This document shows, piece by piece, positions 5,291 to 8,413 of a stretch of DNA of 8,413 nt. How positions within the stretch are numbered: position 1 is the stretch's first letter; every line of letters starts with the position of its first letter. The DNA is taken from assembly GCA_958419975.1 (NCBI GenBank), contig CATZIG010000079.1:1-8413 (forward strand), given 5' to 3'. The position numbers were made by a program, and so were the translations under genes. Under the pieces are notes generated by a model, which was given only the letters and a program-made list of their open reading frames with translations, did not search any database and was not told the origin of the DNA. Origin of the DNA: an uncultured Collinsella sp. (lineage in GTDB: Bacteria; Actinomycetota; Coriobacteriia; Coriobacteriales; Coriobacteriaceae).

Positions 5291-7115
5291 TGAGGTTCCC
5301 AATCCGGGTTGGCTCATCGGCACCATCTGCTATATGGATCAGGAGAAGATAAGACTACGCGCATCACGTTCCGACTTTTCAGACCGGATGCTCGATGGCG
5401 AGCCAAGGCATCTAAACGGGCTCAATCAATATCTCTTTTCCTATCTCTCTATCTCGACAAAGATCATTTTTCGCGTGACTTCCGTAGAAGAGGCCGAGAG
5501 GCCGTATTCCGACCAGCCTTCGTCGAGGTTTAGCACGAGCTATATCTTCACCGCCGTCCCCATTGGAGAGATTGAAGGATCTTCCTACGTGCCCGGCGTA
5601 GTAGACCTCCCCATGGTCGGCTCCAATGTCTATGCCTGCGATGAATCAATCCTCAAGAGGGTCTTTTGCGTGCGGGAAGGAGTCGAGATTGGGTCCCTCG
5701 CTGGGTACGATTCAGTAAGACCCACTTTTGATATCGATTCCCTGTTCTCTGGTCATCTCGCTATTCTCGGTAATACCGGCTCGGGAAAGTCCTCAACCGC
5801 GCGGCTCCTGCTTGATAGGGCGGCATCGCTCTTAGATGCCGAGGACGCGCTCGATGCAGAGCCCCGATTCTTCGTCTTCGATCTGCACGGCGATTATGAC
5901 TTTCTCACGCGCGGCGGTTACGGCTGCACGAGACGAATCGGCGCTGATGAGTACCACCTCGCGCCCGGAGAGTTGTCGATGGATGACTGGTCAGCTATTC
6001 TCGACCCCTCGCGACGCATCCAGAAACCTCTGCTTGAGAGGGCCGTGAGATACTCCCACCTCAACGAGGAGGGCAAGAAGAAGCTATTTGCTGCCTTTGC
6101 ATATACCGCAATTCGGGACACGAGCATCGATAGCCACGCAGCGAGGAAGTTTCAGGTCTCAAAGTATTACCAGCCGATTGAGGGAGAACTTAACAAGATT
6201 CTCGAACGCGAGTCCGGACCTTTCTCTCGCCCTCAGACCGCTCATAACCTGTTAGTGTCTTTCAACCTGGAATACGGAAACATATCGAAAGATGTCGTCG
6301 AAGGGCTTGAGTCCCTTTTGAAGGAGTTCATCGAGGACGAATACATGTCCGATGGACTTCCCAATATCGAACGCATCTTATGTGAGTACGAAAAACCTAA
6401 AAGCGAGGTCTCAATCTCTGACGTCGTTGATGCGCTTGACTTCGTGTTCGACGAAGAAGAAGTGCGGGGCAACCGTCAGATAAGGTCGTATTCAGAGGGG
6501 CTGGTTACTCAGCTTAGAAACCTTAGGGAAAGGTATTCGCAAGACCTCTTCTCACTTGAGCGGGGCGAGTCAATTGCTGCCCTCTTAAACAAGGGGCATG
6601 GCATTCTTGTGCTAGACGTATCTCAGATAATCGACGAGTCAGGATTGAAGTTGTTTTCCCACTACGTTGCGCGCACCCTCTTTCAGGCTAGCCTAGATGC
6701 AGGAAGAGGCTCCTCGACACCCATCTATCTCATTTTTGACGAGGCGCATCGCTATATCAGGGATGCAGACCTGACAGACGACTCAGTGTTCAATCGAATT
6801 GCACGGGAGGGCCGTAAGTTTGGCATTTACCTTACCGCCATCAGCCAAATCCCCAGTGAGCTTTCCCGCGTCGTGCTCTCTCAGACGGGAACCTTCATAA
6901 TCCACCGCATTCAGAACTCTTACGACCTCGATTACGTTCGCCGCAATATCCCTTCCATATCAAATGGCCAGGTCATGCGCCTTCCCGCATTCGCCCCGGG
7001 AACCGCGACCGCGCTGGGAAGCTCCATTACGGTGCCCCTTGAACTACAGATAGACGATGACTTTGCCGACGAGACGCCAACGATCCGGATGATGAAGAGC
7101 AATCGGATTCGATAA
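5283..7115 (+). CDS. HerA/FtsK-superfamily ATPase, partner of the SIR2 effector
   Basis: HerA proteins are hexameric DNA-translocase-like ATPases; in SIR2-HerA systems the HerA ring assembles with SIR2 and is required for protection. The 610-residue product has an N-terminal HAS-barrel-like region (about 1-130) and Walker A GNTGSGKSS (163-171). FVFDLHGDYDFL (197-208) is typical of HerA/DUF87 proteins. A helical insertion occupies about 235-435, Walker B is YLIFDEAHRYI (482-492), and the EGRKFGIYLTAISQIPSELS segment (509-528) carries the sensor. HRIQN (541-545) probably holds the arginine-finger region. The ATG at 5283 is chosen because the upstream open frame (from 4989) is only the shadow of SIR2 and because it overlaps the SIR2 stop by 8 bp; GGTG lies about 8 bases upstream. 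The gene is intact and closed by a terminator 24 bases after its stop, making it the last gene of the unit. Confidence 0.92.
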   Translation: MTNEVPNPGWLIGTICYMDQEKIRLRASRSDFSDRMLDGEPRHLNGLNQYLFSYLSISTKIIFRVTSVEEAERPYSDQPSSRFSTSYIFTAVPIGEIEGSSYVPGVVDLPMVGSNVYACDESILKRVFCVREGVEIGSLAGYDSVRPTFDIDSLFSGHLAILGNTGSGKSSTARLLLDRAASLLDAEDALDAEPRFFVFDLHGDYDFLTRGGYGCTRRIGADEYHLAPGELSMDDWSAILDPSRRIQKPLLERAVRYSHLNEEGKKKLFAAFAYTAIRDTSIDSHAARKFQVSKYYQPIEGELNKILERESGPFSRPQTAHNLLVSFNLEYGNISKDVVEGLESLLKEFIEDEYMSDGLPNIERILCEYEKPKSEVSISDVVDALDFVFDEEEVRGNRQIRSYSEGLVTQLRNLRERYSQDLFSLERGESIAALLNKGHGILVLDVSQIIDESGLKLFSHYVARTLFQASLDAGRGSSTPIYLIFDEAHRYIRDADLTDDSVFNRIAREGRKFGIYLTAISQIPSELSRVVLSQTGTFIIHRIQNSYDLDYVRRNIPSISNGQVMRLPAFAPGTATALGSSITVPLELQIDDDFADETPTIRMMKSNRIR

Positions 7116-7138
7116 AGCTATTTGTGGCCGGCCCGGAG

Positions 7139-7176
7139 AATGCCCGCAACGGAGACGTTGTGGGCATTTCCTTTTG
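7139..7176 (+). terminator. Rho-independent terminator after HerA
   Basis: AATGCCCGCAACG (7139-7151) pairs with CGTTGTGGGCATT (7156-7168) through 13 base pairs including one G-T wobble, around a GAGA tetraloop of the stable GNRA class. The tail TCCTTTTG is only moderately T-rich. It stands 24 bases past the HerA stop and marks the end of the SIR2-HerA unit. Confidence 0.85.
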
Positions 7177-7221
7177 CCCGCTCGGGGCACGGGAGTCATA
7201 CGTGGGTGAGTAGGATGGTAA

Positions 7222-7332
7222 GCCGCAGGGCAGCAAGGGCAGCCGGAGGAGCCGCAGGAGCAGGCGCCGCAGGTAGAGGCGGTGTCGAACTACTGCGAGC
7301 TTCTCAACCGGCGGGACGCGCGCTACGCCTAG
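7222..7332 (+). pseudogene. C-terminal tail of an unidentified gene
   Basis: After a TAA at 7219-7221, an open frame of 36 codons runs to TAG 7330-7332. It has a Gln/Pro/Glu-rich linker (PEEPQEQAPQVEA) followed by VSNYCELLNRRDARYA, which reads like a natural protein end. No start or Shine-Dalgarno precedes it. It may be the far end of a gene interrupted by the SIR2-HerA insertion, conceivably the methyltransferase whose start is at 3532, but the family is not recognised. Confidence 0.3.
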
Positions 7333-7830
7333 CAACAAGCCAGAACAAGCACAGTATTTTTCAGCGCACCATACACGCACTCGCTGCTAAGGTTCGGCCC
7401 CAGCCACGGATCACCCGTCAAGAAGAACTCCAGCCAGTGCTGCATAAACAGTGCCTGCTCGCGCTTCCAACGGCGCAGCTTTTCCTCGCTGGCCTCTTCC
7501 CTGCTGCGCGAAGTGAACTCGTAGTGGTGCAGCTCAGCATAAGGTGTAAAGATGGTGCGGTAGCCCCCATACGCGCAGGCAAAAATCCGCATCGTTAAAA
7601 CCGACGGCAAACTTCTCGTCGCAGCCTTCAACCCGTTCATAAACGTCGCGACGGACCATCTGGCAGGCGCCCGTAACGGCGCTAAAGTTGCCCGGGTGCA
7701 CGGCACGGGTAAGATATCCCTCGCGCTTTGCCGAAAAGTCCCAGTTGGCATGGGCAAGGGCGCCGCGCACGCCGACCACAATGCCAGCTAGCTGAACCAA
7801 ATGGCCAGCAAAGTAGAGCTTGGCACCCAC
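7329..7830 (-). pseudogene. Internal fragment of a family 2 glycosyltransferase
   Basis: Two minus-strand frames join into one glycosyltransferase piece. From 7830 the first reads VGAKLYFAGHLVQLAGIVVG, later FSAVTGACQMVRRDVYERV, and CDEKFAVGFNDADFCLRVW; the second continues YRTIFTPYAELHHYEFTSRS to FFLTGDPWLGPNLSSE. The FNDADFCLR segment is the acceptor-side Asp motif of rhamnosyl/galactofuranosyl-like GT2 enzymes involved in surface polysaccharides. The frame breaks at about 7563-7568, where the family usually reads W-E-A-G-Y-R: about 5 bases are missing after the Trp codon. The nucleotide-binding N-terminal half is absent, similarity starts abruptly at 7830 and fades near 7380, and the frame ends at TAG 7329-7331. 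Non-functional. Other codons look well preserved, so decay is probably recent. Confidence 0.8.
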
Positions 7831-7839
7831 TAAAGCCCA

Positions 7840-7899
7840 TTACTTGCTCAGGATGACCAGGAAGGTCAAGAGAAGTAGGAGAAGGATAATCCTATCCAT
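7840..7899 (-). CDS. 19-residue hydrophobic membrane peptide, type I toxin-like
   Basis: The frame encodes MDRIILLLLLLTFLVILSK: charged ends around one very hydrophobic segment long enough to cross the membrane. AGGGGG (7907-7912) lies 7 bases before the ATG, an excellent ribosome site for so small a frame. Size and layout resemble membrane-acting type I toxins (Fst, Ibs, Ldr and similar), though no sequence match to a named family is claimed. The frame is open further upstream, but that part is Arg/Cys-rich and unconvincing. The stop is followed at once, in the same frame, by the glycosyltransferase fragment, so the 3' region was probably replaced; no terminator or antisense RNA is obvious. 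It could instead be a small regulatory membrane peptide or a chance frame. Confidence 0.45.
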   Translation of the reverse strand: MDRIILLLLLLTFLVILSK

Positions 7900-8028
7900 C
7901 TGACTACCCCCTGCCTTGTAGAACCGCGGCCCGGAATACAGCTGGCTTCGGAGAACAAGGCAGAGGACGACACACCGCCGCGTCCAGCTAAAATTTAAAC
8001 AGAAATACGTACGCATGTTCGCGTTTCG

Positions 8029-8047
8029 TGGTACACTGTATCTACCA
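8029..8047 (+). promoter_or_regulatory. Extended -10 promoter with a flanking inverted repeat, upstream of RhuM
   Basis: TGGTACACT (8029-8037) has a TG at the extended position and TACACT as -10; no -35 consensus is seen. TGGTA (8029-8033) and TACCA (8043-8047) form a 5-bp inverted repeat around the -10 and the expected start near 8044, a plausible operator position. Transcription would run toward 8264, leaving a leader of about 220 bases. Confidence 0.4.
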
Positions 8048-8084
8048 GAATAAGACAGAGTGAAAGTCGCTTCGGAGGCCCCCA

Positions 8085-8159
8085 ATGGTACGAAGCGCCG
8101 GCGCCGCGGATCCCTGCTGCCCCGACCCTGGCTTAGCCGGCGCACGCGACGCCGACTGA
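8085..8159 (+). CDS. Possible 24-residue leader peptide upstream of RhuM
   Basis: ATG 8085 has GGAGG (8074-8078) at 6 bases, a near-ideal ribosome site. The frame runs 24 codons to TGA 8157-8159 with an adjacent Cys-Cys pair at residues 11-12. CGCTTCG (8068-8074) and CGAAGCG (8091-8097) could form a hairpin presenting the start region in its loop. The stop codon abuts the first arm of the alternating hairpins that follow. Layout suggests an attenuation leader. Against it: the frame is short and lies in GC-rich sequence where open frames are cheap. Confidence 0.35.
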   Translation: MVRSAGAADPCCPDPGLAGARDAD

Positions 8160-8197
8160 CCGGCGGGATGCCGGTTGAAGCTACGCAATACCGGCAT
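8159..8197 (+). promoter_or_regulatory. Mutually exclusive hairpins in the RhuM leader
   Basis: ACCGGC (8159-8164) pairs with GCCGGT (8170-8175) over a 5-base loop. The same GCCGGT, extended to ATGCCGGT (8168-8175), pairs alternatively with ACCGGCAT (8190-8197) over 14 bases. The middle arm can pair either way, not both at once. No U-run follows, so any switch would act through a pause or Rho rather than an intrinsic terminator. Confidence 0.4.
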
Positions 8198-8263
8198 GTT
8201 GAAACCACTCGTCCTCCGGCGTGCGGATCATAGCATGTCGACTAAACCGAAGGGGCATACATC

Positions 8264-8413
8264 ATGGACAATTCCAACGCAAGCCAGCAGATCGCTTTGT
8301 ACGAGGACCCCGACCACGCAGTCCACCTTGACGTGCGCGTCGACGGCGATACGGTCTGGCTAACCCAGCAGCAGATGGCGACGTTGTTCGGGCGCGGAGT
8401 GCCGACTATCACC
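8264..8413 (+). CDS. RhuM-family protein, N-terminus, runs off the window
   Basis: From ATG 8264 (AGGGG at 8251-8255, 8 bases upstream) the frame includes QQIALYEDPDHAVHLDVRVD, then DGDTVWLTQQQMATLFGRG and PTIT at the window edge. The I-x-L-Y-x-x-x-D, V-x-L-x-V-R and T-V-W-L-x-Q-x-Q-M-A-x-L-F-x-R pattern is the start of the Virulence_RhuM family, named from Salmonella pathogenicity island 3 and common in accessory and defence-type islands. The W-L-x-Q-x-Q-M-A-x-L-F part resembles a DNA-binding helix-turn-helix. One difference: GRGVPTIT stands where homologues have G-R-D/T-R-S-T-I-T, so the Arg-Ser is lost. The molecular role of the family is unsettled. 50 codons are visible. Confidence 0.85.
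   Translation, partial: MDNSNASQQIALYEDPDHAVHLDVRVDGDTVWLTQQQMATLFGRGVPTIT

Noticed and set aside
7122..7598. 158-codon plus-strand frame after HerA
   Set aside because: Starts inside the terminator hairpin and then runs antisense to the glycosyltransferase fragment; composition is typical of a shadow frame.
7900..8208. Long upstream extension of the 19-residue peptide frame
   Set aside because: Arg/Cys/Ser-rich without motifs; the strong ribosome site directly before ATG 7899 supports the short peptide only.
8040..8263. Known riboswitch (cobalamin, T-box, fluoride) upstream of RhuM
   Set aside because: The conserved boxes of these classes are not present; only generic hairpins and a mini-ORF are seen.
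1..8413. CRISPR array, tRNA or rRNA gene
   Set aside because: No regularly spaced repeats and no tRNA- or rRNA-like segments were noticed on either strand.

Overview
Organism: the window looks like a Coriobacteriia-type actinobacterium, with Collinsella or a close relative the best guess. The decayed IS3-type transposase, the glycosyltransferase fragment, the methyltransferase remnant and the Amidase_3 precursor all read like families I associate with that class. Composition is mosaic: relatively AT-rich around 1-1000, very GC-rich around 2330-4000 and 7180-8200, and intermediate across the two large genes at 4016-7115. The taxonomic call is an impression from protein style, not the result of a search.

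Layout. (1) 1-2200, minus strand: the 5' part of a secreted N-acetylmuramoyl-L-alanine amidase (Amidase_3), then an integral-membrane acyltransferase 3. Both fit an envelope or surface-polysaccharide locus. (2) 2263-3290: debris, comprising hairpins, a C-terminal gene fragment, a decayed IS3-family transposase on the minus strand, and the start of a phage holin on the plus strand. (3) 3462-4015, plus strand: a promoter-like extended -10, the first ~75 codons of a degraded N6-adenine DNA methyltransferase, and a small 'AWGxG' domain fragment. (4) 4016-7115, plus strand: the only large intact unit, a SIR2-domain protein and a HerA/FtsK-like ATPase overlapping by 8 bp and closed by a strong terminator. 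This is the architecture of the SIR2-HerA (Nezha) anti-phage system, in which SIR2 destroys NAD+ and HerA is the oligomeric ATPase partner. (5) 7222-7830: more debris, a C-terminal tail on the plus strand and an internal piece of a family 2 glycosyltransferase on the minus strand. (6) 7840-8413: a 19-residue hydrophobic peptide gene on the minus strand and, diverging from it, a promoter, a possible leader peptide with alternative hairpins, and the start of a RhuM-family gene that runs off the window.

How it fits together: fragments of envelope genes, a prophage, an IS element and a DNA methyltransferase surround an intact SIR2-HerA pair, with a RhuM gene beyond. That is what a defence or accessory island repeatedly overwritten by insertions and deletions looks like. 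The SIR2-HerA system itself is a known type. The less ordinary features are the junction at its 5' end (a methyltransferase-remnant frame ending on the SIR2 start codon, and a different upstream domain in frame with SIR2), the tiny membrane peptide, the structured leader in front of RhuM, and an amidase that appears to lack a zinc-binding glutamate.
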